Shown piece after piece: positions 20,210 through 28,914 of a stretch of 64,000 nucleotides of DNA. This DNA is from Affinundibacterium baiyunense. GTDB lineage: Bacteria > Pseudomonadota > Gammaproteobacteria > Burkholderiales > Burkholderiaceae_D. The notes under the pieces are model-generated. The model did not search any database, had not been told where the DNA came from, and saw only the letters and a list, made by a program, of their open reading frames with translations. The position numbers and the translations under genes were made by a program. Every line of letters begins with the position of its first letter. Position 1 is the stretch's first letter. The stretch spans positions 1 through 64,000 of the forward strand of contig NZ_JAGSPM010000007.1 in the NCBI RefSeq assembly GCF_018139645.1, written 5' to 3'.

Positions 20210-20265
20210 GATTAAACAAACTCGGTTTATTCTAATGAATTGAATTGAAACGAGTTTGTTTGATC
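20210..20265 (+). terminator. Long inverted repeat after the M4 protease gene
   Basis: GATTAAACAAACTCG (20210-20224) pairs with CGAGTTTGTTTGATC (20251-20265), 15 bp with one G-U, around a 26-base loop. No T run follows. It may protect the 3' end or act together with the terminator at 20292. Confidence 0.5.
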
Positions 20266-20291
20266 ATGGTTTGAGAAACTGTTTGAAATAG

Positions 20292-20321
20292 AAAAGCCGT
20301 CGAGAAATCTGACGGCTTTTT
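20292..20321. terminator. Bidirectional terminator between the M4 protease and methyltransferase genes
   Basis: A 10-bp stem AAAAGCCGTC/GACGGCTTTT with a 9-base loop. The stem core matches that of the maeB terminator. Confidence 0.85.
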
Positions 20322-20343
20322 CTATTAGGGGGTAGGCTTTGTG

Positions 20344-21486
20344 TTATTTCAACCGCAGGCGCCACAGCGATGTAATTTCTGCCGCGCGTGCTTGATGTAA
20401 AGGATCACTACTGTCGTTCACTTTTGCATGGCGAGGCCGTATATCCATTTTTCCGATGACTTCAAGTCCATTTAGATCTATCCAACCCCAAAATTCCTGT
20501 GCACTTCGTAATCCTAAGTGTTCCGCTAAATCTGACATGATGAGCCAGGCTTCGCCGCCCGGTGCTAGGTGCTTTGATAACCCGGCTAAGAAGCCGCGTA
20601 GCATTTGACTGTCTTGATCGTAGACCGCATATTCGATAGCAGCATTTGGTCTAGCCGGAACCCACGGTGGATTACAGACGATTAGCGCAGCTTGACCATC
20701 TGGGAATAGATTTGTTTTGGTGAGATCGACTTGTGGTAAAAGATTGAGCCTAGTTAAGTTCTCCTTGGCGCAGGCGAGTGCTCGATCATCTTGATCTGTC
20801 GCGATGATTTTTTTAATGCCACGTTTGGCTAAAATTGCCGCGATAACGCCTGATCCAGTACCGATATCAAAAGCGAGTTCTAGGTTGGGCAGGGAAGCTT
20901 TTGCGACTAGATCAAGATACTCACCGCGTACAGGCGAGAAGACGCCGTAATGCGGATGAATTTTGTCTCCCAACGCGGGAATTTCGATGCCGTTTTTTCT
21001 CCATTGATGGGCACCAATGATTCCCAGTAGCTCACGTAAGGAAATCGCAAAATCTCGATCTATCTGTCCGTAAGCTTCTAAACAGGCTTGTTTCACATCT
21101 GGTGCGCGGCGCAAGGGAATTGTGAAATCCGCATTGATCGGAATAAGCAGCATACCTAAAACACGAGCTCGTTGTGCCTGTGCTTGACGATGTAAGTGAA
21201 AAGCGTCGGACGCTGTAACTGGTGAGTTTGCTGATTTTTTTACTCGTGAGCGTTTTTTGTCGATTCTTCTTGTGATTGCCTGTAACAAGTTCTTTGCATT
21301 TTGAAAATCTCCACGCCATAGTAGTGCAGTTCCTTCACAAGCCAATTTATATGCGGCATCCGCATTTAAGGTATCGTCTGCGATTTGTGTTCGCTTGGGT
21401 GCTGGACTGGCGTTTTCAGAGTGCCAAAGCAAGGTCAGTGTTTCTTGATTTTCTAGCCAACTTATAACGGGATGTGGGGCATGCAT
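20344..21486 (-). CDS. Class I SAM-dependent methyltransferase (HemK/PrmC-RsmC-like), substrate unknown
   Basis: 380 residues, no signal peptide. The C-terminal half holds a Rossmann-fold methyltransferase: motif I ELAFDIGTGSGVIAAILA, motif II IATDQDDRALACA, and motif IV IVCNPPW. The NPPW tetrad is the variant of NPPY/NPPF found in enzymes that methylate a planar nitrogen (HemK, RsmC, TrmN6). The N-terminal about 190 residues are not a domain I recognise: an alanine-rich helical part, then a basic stretch (RRIDKKRSRVKKS). It is not PrmC itself, whose N-terminal helical bundle looks different. It stands alone, facing the M4 protease gene. RNA, ribosomal protein or small-molecule substrates are all possible. 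Confidence 0.75.
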   Translation of the reverse strand: MHAPHPVISWLENQETLTLLWHSENASPAPKRTQIADDTLNADAAYKLACEGTALLWRGDFQNAKNLLQAITRRIDKKRSRVKKSANSPVTASDAFHLHRQAQAQRARVLGMLLIPINADFTIPLRRAPDVKQACLEAYGQIDRDFAISLRELLGIIGAHQWRKNGIEIPALGDKIHPHYGVFSPVRGEYLDLVAKASLPNLELAFDIGTGSGVIAAILAKRGIKKIIATDQDDRALACAKENLTRLNLLPQVDLTKTNLFPDGQAALIVCNPPWVPARPNAAIEYAVYDQDSQMLRGFLAGLSKHLAPGGEAWLIMSDLAEHLGLRSAQEFWGWIDLNGLEVIGKMDIRPRHAKVNDSSDPLHQARAAEITSLWRLRLK

Positions 21487-21725
21487 GGGGACAATGGGTG
21501 AGGTGAGTCAGAACGATATGCCCGAAGTTTAACAAATGCGGCGCTTGAAAAGGGATAAAGATCTAAAGTGAGTCGCTGATACTCCTACTCATATTTTGTT
21601 TCGCTAGCAATTTCAGATAAAACGACGATGCATGCAGCATATCGACTAACATGAGCGCCCAGTGTCAGTGGAAATCTAATCGGCACTGGTAGCGTATATC
21701 AACGACTTTGATCAGTAATTCGGTC

Positions 21726-22328
21726 TTAATAACCCCAAGGCGTAGGGGGAATGCTTGTTGGTTTTGTTAAATCAAAGTTCACTCTAAATTCGCGTCCTTC
21801 GCGAATGAGTCGGTAACTAAAAGAATTCGGGTAAATAAATATTTGCCAGATATTTGTGATTGATTGGGCGCTGCCTAAACGTGCGAATAGCTCTTTGGAA
21901 TACTGGTCAGCAGGAAATGATTGGATATTTTTCCATCCTCCATCAAGGGTGTGCCCACCATACATGGTTTGCGCATCATGACTGCCATCGGCATGTCGGT
22001 GATCATGTTTGAGTGAGAGACCTGAACCAGTTTTTGTGATGATCCAAGTACGTGAGTGATTGTCGCCAACATGAAATGGGATTTGCAATTGAGTATCGCT
22101 GCATTTCCGTACATGCATGACGAGTTTTCCTTCAAACCCATCTGATTTTGGATTATCAACGACGACCTTTCCCTCGAAGGCCTTGCCGCATAATTGTTTT
22201 AATTGATCAAAGAAAGCATCATGAGTGGGGACAGAAACCAATGGTGCTTCTTGTTTTATTTGCGCTTGGATCGGGCTAGTCTGCGCAATACCGATTGCAA
22301 AGATGGCGGTGAATAAATGTTTTTTCAT
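21726..22328 (-). CDS. Conserved secreted protein of unknown function (KHDHRH motif)
   Basis: 200 residues from ATG 22328, chosen because the protein then opens with a signal peptide (MKKHLFTAIFAIGIAQTSPIQA). A longer frame to 22415 would overlap rsmE and bury the signal. I recognise it as a widespread uncharacterised secreted family: LCGKAFEGKVV, a core with VRKCSDTQLQIPFHVGDNHSRTW (in parts), the His/Asp-rich LKHDHRHADGSHD, YGGHTLDGG, FPAD, and a final FDLTKPTSIPPTPWG. Two cysteines could form a disulfide. The histidine-rich stretch could bind metal, but that is only a guess. It follows rsmE by 71 bp on the same strand and may be cotranscribed. Confidence 0.75.
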   Translation of the reverse strand: MKKHLFTAIFAIGIAQTSPIQAQIKQEAPLVSVPTHDAFFDQLKQLCGKAFEGKVVVDNPKSDGFEGKLVMHVRKCSDTQLQIPFHVGDNHSRTWIITKTGSGLSLKHDHRHADGSHDAQTMYGGHTLDGGWKNIQSFPADQYSKELFARLGSAQSITNIWQIFIYPNSFSYRLIREGREFRVNFDLTKPTSIPPTPWGY

Positions 22329-22399
22329 GGAGCAAGTCGATTTAGATTGATAAGCATGGAATATCGGTTTGAGTGGATCAAATAAAGGCGATGTTTGTT

Positions 22400-23125
22400 T
22401 TAGATCCCACCCCATGCCGCGCTAATTACCGAAATCGCGGCTAATCCAGCGGTTTCGGTTCTGAGTACGCGCGGACCTAAACTTAACATTAGTGCACCTT
22501 GATTTACCGCTAGTTGCTCTTCTTGCTCAGAGAATCCGCCCTCCGGTCCGATTGCGATGGTTAATGTTTGTGCAGGGTGATGTTTTGCCCAATCGGTTAA
22601 TGATTGATTTGCACGCGGCGAGAGCAAGATGCGTTTGTGCATATCTTGTTGCGTCATCCACTTTTGTGCATCGATTAATTCTGCCAGATGGGCAAGCCGT
22701 TTTCGTCCACATTGTTCGGTAGCACTTTGGATGACACCTCGCCAATGCGCCATTTTTTTCTCTGCCCGTTCTTGATTCAACTTCACGACGCTACGTTGTG
22801 CGGCAAGCGGTTGGATGTGATTCACGCCTAGCTCTATCGCTTTTTCGATAATCCAATCCATTTTGGAGCCTTCTGGTAAGGCTTGCGCCAGACTTAAATG
22901 AAATGGTAGTTCGACTTCCTCGGGCAAGAAAAGCTTCACTTCAGCGTTGACTTGTTTTTTACTGATTGCTGTCAGTGTTGCTAAGTAACTGCCGCCTTCG
23001 CTATTAAAAAGCTCAACACGATCGCCGACGTTTAAGCGTAGAACAAAAATATGATGTGCTGTATCGCTTGGTAGATCGACAATCGCACCGACAGATAAAG
23101 GCAGAGAGCAATAAAAACGAGGCAT
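22400..23125 (-). CDS. rsmE: 16S rRNA (uracil1498-N3)-methyltransferase
   Basis: 241 residues from ATG 23125 (MPRFYCSLPL, the conserved RsmE opening); the open frame reaches 23194 but the extra residues do not fit the family. It methylates N3 of U1498 in 16S rRNA within assembled 30S subunits. An N-terminal PUA-like domain (HIFVLRLNVGDRVELFNSEG) is followed by the SPOUT domain with its knot motifs IAIGPEGGFSEQE and LGPRVLRTETA, the SAM-binding loops. Length matches the family. No clear ribosome site is present. Followed by the secreted-protein gene. Confidence 0.93.
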   Translation of the reverse strand: MPRFYCSLPLSVGAIVDLPSDTAHHIFVLRLNVGDRVELFNSEGGSYLATLTAISKKQVNAEVKLFLPEEVELPFHLSLAQALPEGSKMDWIIEKAIELGVNHIQPLAAQRSVVKLNQERAEKKMAHWRGVIQSATEQCGRKRLAHLAELIDAQKWMTQQDMHKRILLSPRANQSLTDWAKHHPAQTLTIAIGPEGGFSEQEEQLAVNQGALMLSLGPRVLRTETAGLAAISVISAAWGGI

Positions 23126-23230
23126 GTGATGAGAGTAAATGTACGAGCTAGTAGGGGAAAGTAGAGCGCGTTTGTACATGTGGCGCTCTGACAATCTTCA
23201 TGAATTCAACGAAATAAAAAGCGATCTAAA

Positions 23231-23638
23231 TTAATAGGTTTGGCAAGCGGCATTGAGTATGCCCATACCTAAGCTCAAGGCACCTAGAAAAATGCCAGAA
23301 GCAAGTTTGTTGTTCGGTACGTCTTTAATTAAGTCGGGTAGCAAGATTCGGGCGATTACAAACGCGAGTAATTGAATGACCAAAGCAATCGCGCTCCAGA
23401 TCAGCATATCGGGTAAATCGACGCTATGCGCAACCGATGAGGCTAAGGCAATGCAATAACCTAGCACCGCTCCTGATAGGCTGGCAGACGCAGCGGTATT
23501 TCCTTCGCGGATTAAGGCAATTTCTTTATAAGGCGTGATACGAATATAGATCGCAATAAAGAGAAATAAAAAAGCGAGTGCGGAACCAAAGTGGCTGATA
23601 AATGCTGGAAAGCCATAGGCTAAAAATTGTGCGCTCAT
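23231..23638 (-). CDS. DUF350-family integral membrane protein
   Basis: 135 residues with four predicted membrane helices arranged as two similar hairpins (about 15-33, 50-70, 80-103, 113-133), the YjfL/DUF350 arrangement. A short charged loop (RITPYKEIALIREGNTAAS) lies between helices 1 and 2, with the characteristic NTAASxSLSGAVLG. Function of the family is unknown. It is the last gene of a minus-strand group after the SpeD-SpeE fusion, the YgiB-like lipoprotein and the ATP-grasp ligase, starting 45 bp after the ligase stop. DUF350 genes are often found beside glutathionylspermidine-synthase-like ligases, so a link to a polyamine-modified product is plausible but unproved. Confidence 0.88.
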   Translation of the reverse strand: MSAQFLAYGFPAFISHFGSALAFLFLFIAIYIRITPYKEIALIREGNTAASASLSGAVLGYCIALASSVAHSVDLPDMLIWSAIALVIQLLAFVIARILLPDLIKDVPNNKLASGIFLGALSLGMGILNAACQTY

Positions 23639-23683
23639 GAGGTACTTTCTAATCGATAAATAAAATGTGTTGGGGGATAAAAC

Positions 23684-24814
23684 TTAATCGACAAAATAAT
23701 GTGGAATAAAACGGCTAGTGTCTTTTGTGATGAGTGTTTCATCTTCGCGTATACCTATGCCAGCTGCCTCATCGCCTACGACCCATGAACCAATCGAGGT
23801 ATAGGCTGGCGTAATGCCATCATCAAACTTTGGTTGTGGCGCATAGGCTTGATAAATGAAACCTTCTTGCCCATATTCGCCTTCAGTATGTATGACATTT
23901 CCATCTGCATAAATCGAAATATTTTCACCTTCTCGTGATAGCAGCGGTTTTTTTACAAAATTGCCGCTGATGCGCCATGCCTCGGTATATGCAGGCAGCA
24001 AATTCGGATGATCTGGAAAGAGTTCCCATAGTACCGGCAAGATTGCTTTATTCGACAATAGCATTTTCCATGCAGGCTCAATAATGCGAGCAGGGCGGTT
24101 TAATAAATGGCTAGCAAATTGTTCTCTGCTTAGCCATTCCCAAGGGTAGAGCTTGAACAGATTATCGATTTTGACGTCATTGTCATCGACCAATTCGGCA
24201 TTGGCTTCATCCCAACCAAGTTCGTTGATGCTCATTTGCTTGGTTGCGAATCCAGCTTGAATTGCCGTGTCGCGCAAGTAAGAAAGATTACCAACATCTT
24301 CTTCACTATCCGCGCAAACAAAATGCACAACACCTTTCGCGTCAAACTTTTTCCATTGATCGATTAGTTTTTCGTGCAAAGAGTTAAATTGATCAGCATT
24401 TGGATAGACATCCTGCATCCAATACCATTGTGCGACTGAGGATTCCACCAAGCCGGTCGGTGTATCTGCGTTATATTCCAACATTTTTGGTGCGCCGGTA
24501 CCGTTCCAACTTAAGTCAAAACGACCAAATAGTGAGAACTCTTTTTCACGCCAGCTCTCTTCTACGTAAGACCAAAAGCTTTGTGGAATCGCAAATCGTT
24601 CAAATTGACCATGACGAATAACGTGCTCAACTGCTTGCAAACTCATTTGATGCAAATCGATGGTAGCTTGTTCTAGAACATCAATTTGATCCGCGGTAAA
24701 ACGATAAGCGTACCGTTCATCCCAATACAATCCATCAATGGAGTGATAGCTAAAGCCAAGATCCTCGAATTGACGTTGCCACGCAGTGCGGGGCGTTAAT
24801 GATTCTCGAATCAT
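23684..24814 (-). CDS. ygiC: Glutathionylspermidine synthase-like ATP-grasp ligase (YgiC/YjfC type)
   Basis: 376 residues, the full length of stand-alone YgiC-type proteins and matching the C-terminal synthetase domain of E. coli Gss. ATP-grasp features are clear: PKMLEYNADTPTGLVES (metal and ATP binding), FVKKPLLSREGENI (nucleotide Lys and glycine-rich loop), and the closing GSWVVGDEAAGIGIRED. The N-terminal amidase domain of Gss is missing, so the protein could form but not break an amide bond. The product and substrates of YgiC proteins are not firmly known. The start follows the ygiB stop by 5 bp with GGAGG inside the end of ygiB. The neighbouring polyamine enzyme makes a spermidine-type substrate attractive. 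Confidence 0.88.
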   Translation of the reverse strand: MIRESLTPRTAWQRQFEDLGFSYHSIDGLYWDERYAYRFTADQIDVLEQATIDLHQMSLQAVEHVIRHGQFERFAIPQSFWSYVEESWREKEFSLFGRFDLSWNGTGAPKMLEYNADTPTGLVESSVAQWYWMQDVYPNADQFNSLHEKLIDQWKKFDAKGVVHFVCADSEEDVGNLSYLRDTAIQAGFATKQMSINELGWDEANAELVDDNDVKIDNLFKLYPWEWLSREQFASHLLNRPARIIEPAWKMLLSNKAILPVLWELFPDHPNLLPAYTEAWRISGNFVKKPLLSREGENISIYADGNVIHTEGEYGQEGFIYQAYAPQPKFDDGITPAYTSIGSWVVGDEAAGIGIREDETLITKDTSRFIPHYFVD

Positions 24815-24819
24815 TCGGT

Positions 24820-25269
24820 TTAGCCTCCGCCAGAAAAGCCACGTGAACTTGAACCGAAACCGCCACGGCTAACACTGCGTGTGATGCTGCGGCTAACAGC
24901 GCGGTCGCTCAATTGCGCAGCACTGCCATTAAACCGGCTACCTAAAAAATTACGTTGAGCGGCATCTCGTTGCCCCTCGTAGTAAGTGGGGCCCCAATAA
25001 CGTCCGGTGTAGATGTGTCCACCAGAGCTATTGCCAGTAGTTGGAATCAAATTTGAACTTGGTGGTGCTGGCTGCGGTTGGCAGGGATCAGTGCTTCCCC
25101 AATCCTCTTTGCAATCTTCTAGACTTTGGTACTCATCACGTACGCTGGCGAGATGCGCGTTTGGGTCTTCGCTGCCACAGCCCGCCAAGCTCGCGACGGT
25201 GGCTGAAGTGACTAACATCAGTGGCAAACTTTGTGAGGCGCGACGTTTATGTTTTTGCTGTGTGCTCAT
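24820..25269 (-). CDS. ygiB: YgiB-like (DUF1190) lipoprotein
   Basis: 149 residues from ATG 25269; AAGGA lies 7 bases upstream, while the overlapping ATG 25275 is too close to it and the frame to 25416 lacks a start site. The N-terminus is basic (KHKRR) with a hydrophobic run ending in SLAGC, a lipobox, so it is probably a lipoprotein anchored in the envelope. The rest is Gly/Ser/Arg-rich and low in complexity, ending SRGGFGSSSRGFSGGG, the typical tail of DUF1190 proteins. YgiB is paired with YgiC in E. coli and here too. Its function is unknown. Part of the speDE-ygiB-ygiC-DUF350 group. Confidence 0.78.
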   Translation of the reverse strand: MSTQQKHKRRASQSLPLMLVTSATVASLAGCGSEDPNAHLASVRDEYQSLEDCKEDWGSTDPCQPQPAPPSSNLIPTTGNSSGGHIYTGRYWGPTYYEGQRDAAQRNFLGSRFNGSAAQLSDRAVSRSITRSVSRGGFGSSSRGFSGGG

Positions 25270-25443
25270 CAGCATTCCTTCTTGATATTCTGAGACATTC
25301 AAATTATTCGAGTTGCCATTGTAATACTGCCTATCTGACTTGTGATGGTCTTTGTCTTTTTGTTTTACCGTTGCCAGTAACTTGTTGTTTCTTTGAACGT
25401 CGTGCTTAGACTTCAAGGTATTTCAATTCAAGAGACTAGTTCT

Positions 25444-26676
25444 TCATGCCAGCAAGCGGTGATGTAGTTCGGCGTTATAAAACTGTAGTCGATTAAGTTC
25501 GAGTTGCTGAATGCGTTGATTGATCTGTTCTTTGGATAACTGAAAATAATTCTGCTTAGGCACAGTTTTCGTATCTTTAGCAGCCATCGCCATGCCCCAC
25601 ATAGCGCCATAAAGTGGAATAAAAACGTCGAAGGCTTGTACATGATCGAAGCTCGCGTGTAGACGCGCTAAGCTTGTTTGGTAACGCTCTGCGTGATAAA
25701 ACGCGCTGCCTAAATGCAAGACGATGAGTCCATGTTCATTCAGGCGTTGATAGCAAGACTGAAAAAAAAACTCAGTCATACAAGACTGCGCCAGATTGCT
25801 TCCATTTGCCGTAATTGGATCGGTCAGATCCAAGAGAATTAAATCGAACTTGTCGGAAGTTTCCTCAATGTAAGCGAAGCCATCGCGATGAATGATATTG
25901 ACCTTGATTGAATCAAATGCGTTTTGGTGTATTGAGGCTAGGTGTTGCTTCGATAGCTTAATGACTTCTTCATCAATTTCGCACAAGGTGATGTGTTGAA
26001 TACTTTTGTATTTGAGTAGCTCTTCCGTGGAGCCACCGTCGCCACCGCCGATAATTAAGGCGCTTTTCGGCTCGCCGTGTGTGATTGCGGCCGGATGGAC
26101 TAAAGTTTCGTGATAGTAAAACTCATCTTTTTCTGAAGTCATCATCGCACCATCGATGCGCATGATCTTGCCGAATTCGGGCGCGATGGCGATTTGTATG
26201 TGCTGAAATGGACTTTGTACCTCTGCGACAATTTCAGTGATTTGGGTTTGCATCGCCGTGTGCGCACTTAGATTCTCTATTGCCAAGCTTTTTGTTGTTT
26301 CGCTGGGTGTCCCTCTTTGCAAACTTTGCCGCGAAACTTTCTGTGGTTGAAATGCAGTCACCAGACGTTCAACGATTTCTATGGCTTTTGCGCTATTGTC
26401 ATTTTCAAAATTGCAAACATACACATCCAAGGTGACGGCTTGGCGTTCTGGCCAAGTATGAAATGCTACATGTGATTCTGCTAATAAAAGAGTTCCGGTA
26501 ATTCCCGCTGGACTACCATCCGGATGCGTAAAGCCGTGAAATTTCTCGCCTACGATTGTTAAACCTGCCTGCAAAGTTGTTTGGCGAACTAAATCGCTTA
26601 GGCGATCTTCTTCTATCAAAAGTGCTGGATTGCATTGGCATGTAAAGCAATCTGCGGTGAGGTGTAAACCTTCCAT
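25444..26676 (-). CDS. speDE: S-adenosylmethionine decarboxylase - spermidine synthase fusion (SpeD-SpeE)
   Basis: 410 residues. Residues 1 to about 115 are a class 1b AdoMet decarboxylase: GEKFHGFTH, then AESHVAFHTWPE with Ser68 as the self-cleaving pyruvoyl residue, His73 as processing base and Cys88 in DVYVCNF as proton donor. The spacing matches Thermotoga SpeD (Ser63/His68/Cys83). Residues about 165-400 are a spermidine synthase: ALIIGGGDGGSTEELL near 205-215 for SAM-type binding, and the catalytic LDLTDPI near 282-288. One chain thus makes decarboxylated SAM and transfers its aminopropyl group to a diamine. It heads the minus-strand group with ygiB, ygiC and DUF350 and is divergent from tkt. 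Confidence 0.92.
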   Translation of the reverse strand: MEGLHLTADCFTCQCNPALLIEEDRLSDLVRQTTLQAGLTIVGEKFHGFTHPDGSPAGITGTLLLAESHVAFHTWPERQAVTLDVYVCNFENDNSAKAIEIVERLVTAFQPQKVSRQSLQRGTPSETTKSLAIENLSAHTAMQTQITEIVAEVQSPFQHIQIAIAPEFGKIMRIDGAMMTSEKDEFYYHETLVHPAAITHGEPKSALIIGGGDGGSTEELLKYKSIQHITLCEIDEEVIKLSKQHLASIHQNAFDSIKVNIIHRDGFAYIEETSDKFDLILLDLTDPITANGSNLAQSCMTEFFFQSCYQRLNEHGLIVLHLGSAFYHAERYQTSLARLHASFDHVQAFDVFIPLYGAMWGMAMAAKDTKTVPKQNYFQLSKEQINQRIQQLELNRLQFYNAELHHRLLA

Positions 26677-26707
26677 AAATCTTAGTAAGAATGATGTGAA
26701 AGTCGCA

Positions 26708-26737
26708 ATTGTATTCTGTGGCGCGCTGCTCTGGTAA
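26708..26737 (-). promoter_or_regulatory. Candidate promoter of the speDE cluster
   Basis: On the minus strand TTACCA (26737-26732) and TACAAT (26713-26708) are 18 bp apart, 4/6 and 5/6 matches to sigma-70 boxes. The start point would fall about 25 bases before the speDE ATG. Confidence 0.35.
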
Positions 26738-26856
26738 AATAACGGACTTTATTAAGTAAAACGATCACTTTGGGTAACACTTGGTAATCCGAGCCGTATA
26801 AGACCTAATCGTTTTGCGCTCCGCACGATTTTTATAAACTTTTCTCCTCTGCCGCT

Positions 26857-28860
26857 ATGACATCCACATTCCAGCCTGAAAATACTTCTAAGATGGCCAA
26901 TGCAATTCGCGCATTGTCTATGGACGCTGTTCAAAAAGCCAATTCTGGTCATCCAGGTGCGCCTATGGGCATGGCCGAAATCGCGGTGGCATTGTGGGCG
27001 GGGCACTACCGTCACAATCCGACCAATCCATCATGGGTGAATCGTGACCGTTTCGTGTTGTCGAATGGTCACGGCTCGATGTTGCATTATTCTTTGCTGC
27101 ACCTGACGGGCTACGATTTGCCGATGTCTGAAATCAGCAATTTCCGTCAATTGCATTCCAAAACGGCTGGTCATCCAGAAGTGCACATCACACCAGGCGT
27201 GGAAACAACCACAGGTCCACTTGGTCAAGGCATCACCAATGCGGTTGGTATGGCTCTTGCGGAAAAATTATTGGCTGCAGAGTTCAATGTCGATGGCGCG
27301 AATATTGTCGACCATCGCACTTATGTGTTCATGGGCGACGGCTGCTTGATGGAAGGTATTTCGCACGAAGCTTGTTCCCTAGCAGGCACATGGAAGCTGA
27401 ACAAATTAACCGCATTCTGGGACGACAATGGGATTTCTATCGATGGACATGTAGAAGGCTGGTTCACCGACGATACGCCTGCGCGTTTTGAATCTTATGG
27501 CTGGAATGTGATTCGCGGTGTCGATGGTCATAACGTCGCTGCCGTCAATCAAGCAATTATCGCAGCCAAAGCATCTGACAAACCAACTTTGATTTGCTGC
27601 CGTACCGTGATCGGTAAAGGCTCTCCAAATATGGAAGGTACGCACAATGTGCACGGTGCTGCACTTGGCGATAAAGAAGTCGCTGCCGTGCGTGCAAACA
27701 TCGATTGGAACTATCCACCATTCGAAGTACCAGCCGATGTGTACAGCGCATGGGATGCGAAAGTTGATGGTGCGAAAGCAGAAGCAGAATGGAATGCCGC
27801 ATTTGCTGTGTACAGTGCTGCGCATCCAGCCAAAGCTGCTGAATTGACACGTCGTATGAACAATGGTTTGCCAGCGAATTTCGATGAAGTAGTGAAGGCA
27901 GCGATTGCGACAACCGTCGAGAAAAAAGAAACGATTGCAACTCGTAAAGCTAGCCAAAATGCGATTCAAGCGTTTGCCCCAAGCTTGCCAGAATTTTTGG
28001 GTGGTTCTGCAGATTTGACAGGTTCCAATTTAACGAACTGGAAAGAGTGCGTCGCGGTGCGTGCAAATCAAGCGGGGAACCATATCAATTACGGGGTACG
28101 AGAATTTGGTATGAGCGCGATCATGAATGGTATCGCTTTGCATGGTGGTTACTTGCCGTTCGGCGCGACTTTCTTGACCTTCTCTGACTACAGTCGCAAT
28201 GCAATTCGTATGGCGGCTTTGATGAAGATTCGTAGCTTGTTCGTGTTTACACATGATTCCATCGGTCTTGGTGAAGATGGTCCTACGCATCAATCAGTCG
28301 AGCATATTTCCAGCATGCGTTTGATTCCAAATTTGGATAACTGGCGTCCATGCGATACGACTGAATCCACCGTGGCTTGGGCAGAAGCGATCAAGCGTAC
28401 CGATGGTCCATCGACTTTGATTTTCTCACGTCAAAACTTGCCTTTCCAAGAGCGTAGCGCACAGCAAGTTGCTGATATTGCTCGTGGTGGCTATATCTTG
28501 CAAGACGCAGCAGATGCCAAAGTGGTGTTGATTGCGACTGGTTCTGAAATTGAACTTGCGGTGAAGTCCGCTGCGGAATTAGCTGCGCAAGGCATTCCAG
28601 CACGTGTGGTGTCTATGCCTTCAACCGATGTATTTGATCGCCAAGATAAAGCTTATCAATTGAGCGTGTTGGGTAAAGGCTTGCCACGTGTCGCGATCGA
28701 AGCTGGTGTTACAGCGTTCTGGCATAAATATGTTGGCTTAGAAGGTGCGGTAGTTGGTATCGATACTTTCGGTGAATCTGCGCCTGCTCCTGTGCTGTTT
28801 AAACACTTTGGCTTTACGGTAGACAACGTGGTCGCGAAAGTGAAAACTGTTTTGGTGTGA
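26857..28860 (+). CDS. tkt: Transketolase
   Basis: 667 residues, full length. It is a thiamine diphosphate enzyme of the pentose phosphate pathway moving two-carbon units between sugar phosphates. Motifs: [11 protein letters not shown] near residue 30, the ThDP signature [15 protein letters not shown] with a bound N downstream (WDDNG), TGPLGQG, and the pyrimidine-domain [16 protein letters not shown]. The N-terminal, pyrimidine and C-terminal domains follow in order. No ribosome site is seen before ATG 26857. It is followed by a GNAT gene and gapA; tkt-gapA neighbourhood is common in Burkholderiales. ThDP comes from thiL, also in this window. Confidence 0.95.
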   Translation: MTSTFQPENTSKMANAIRALSMDAVQKANSGHPGAPMGMAEIAVALWAGHYRHNPTNPSWVNRDRFVLSNGHGSMLHYSLLHLTGYDLPMSEISNFRQLHSKTAGHPEVHITPGVETTTGPLGQGITNAVGMALAEKLLAAEFNVDGANIVDHRTYVFMGDGCLMEGISHEACSLAGTWKLNKLTAFWDDNGISIDGHVEGWFTDDTPARFESYGWNVIRGVDGHNVAAVNQAIIAAKASDKPTLICCRTVIGKGSPNMEGTHNVHGAALGDKEVAAVRANIDWNYPPFEVPADVYSAWDAKVDGAKAEAEWNAAFAVYSAAHPAKAAELTRRMNNGLPANFDEVVKAAIATTVEKKETIATRKASQNAIQAFAPSLPEFLGGSADLTGSNLTNWKECVAVRANQAGNHINYGVREFGMSAIMNGIALHGGYLPFGATFLTFSDYSRNAIRMAALMKIRSLFVFTHDSIGLGEDGPTHQSVEHISSMRLIPNLDNWRPCDTTESTVAWAEAIKRTDGPSTLIFSRQNLPFQERSAQQVADIARGGYILQDAADAKVVLIATGSEIELAVKSAAELAAQGIPARVVSMPSTDVFDRQDKAYQLSVLGKGLPRVAIEAGVTAFWHKYVGLEGAVVGIDTFGESAPAPVLFKHFGFTVDNVVAKVKTVLV

Positions 28861-28914
28861 GTAGATTGAATAATTTAGTATATTTTGACTACGCGCAAGT
28901 GAATCCAACTCAAT

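Noticed and set aside
20344-21486. Calling the methyltransferase PrmC (HemK)
   Set aside because: The NPPW motif fits the superfamily, but the N-terminal half differs from the PrmC helical domain and prfA is not adjacent.
22329-22415. Upstream extension of the secreted-protein gene overlapping rsmE
   Set aside because: It would place 29 residues before a normal signal peptide; the internal ATG at 22328 fits better.
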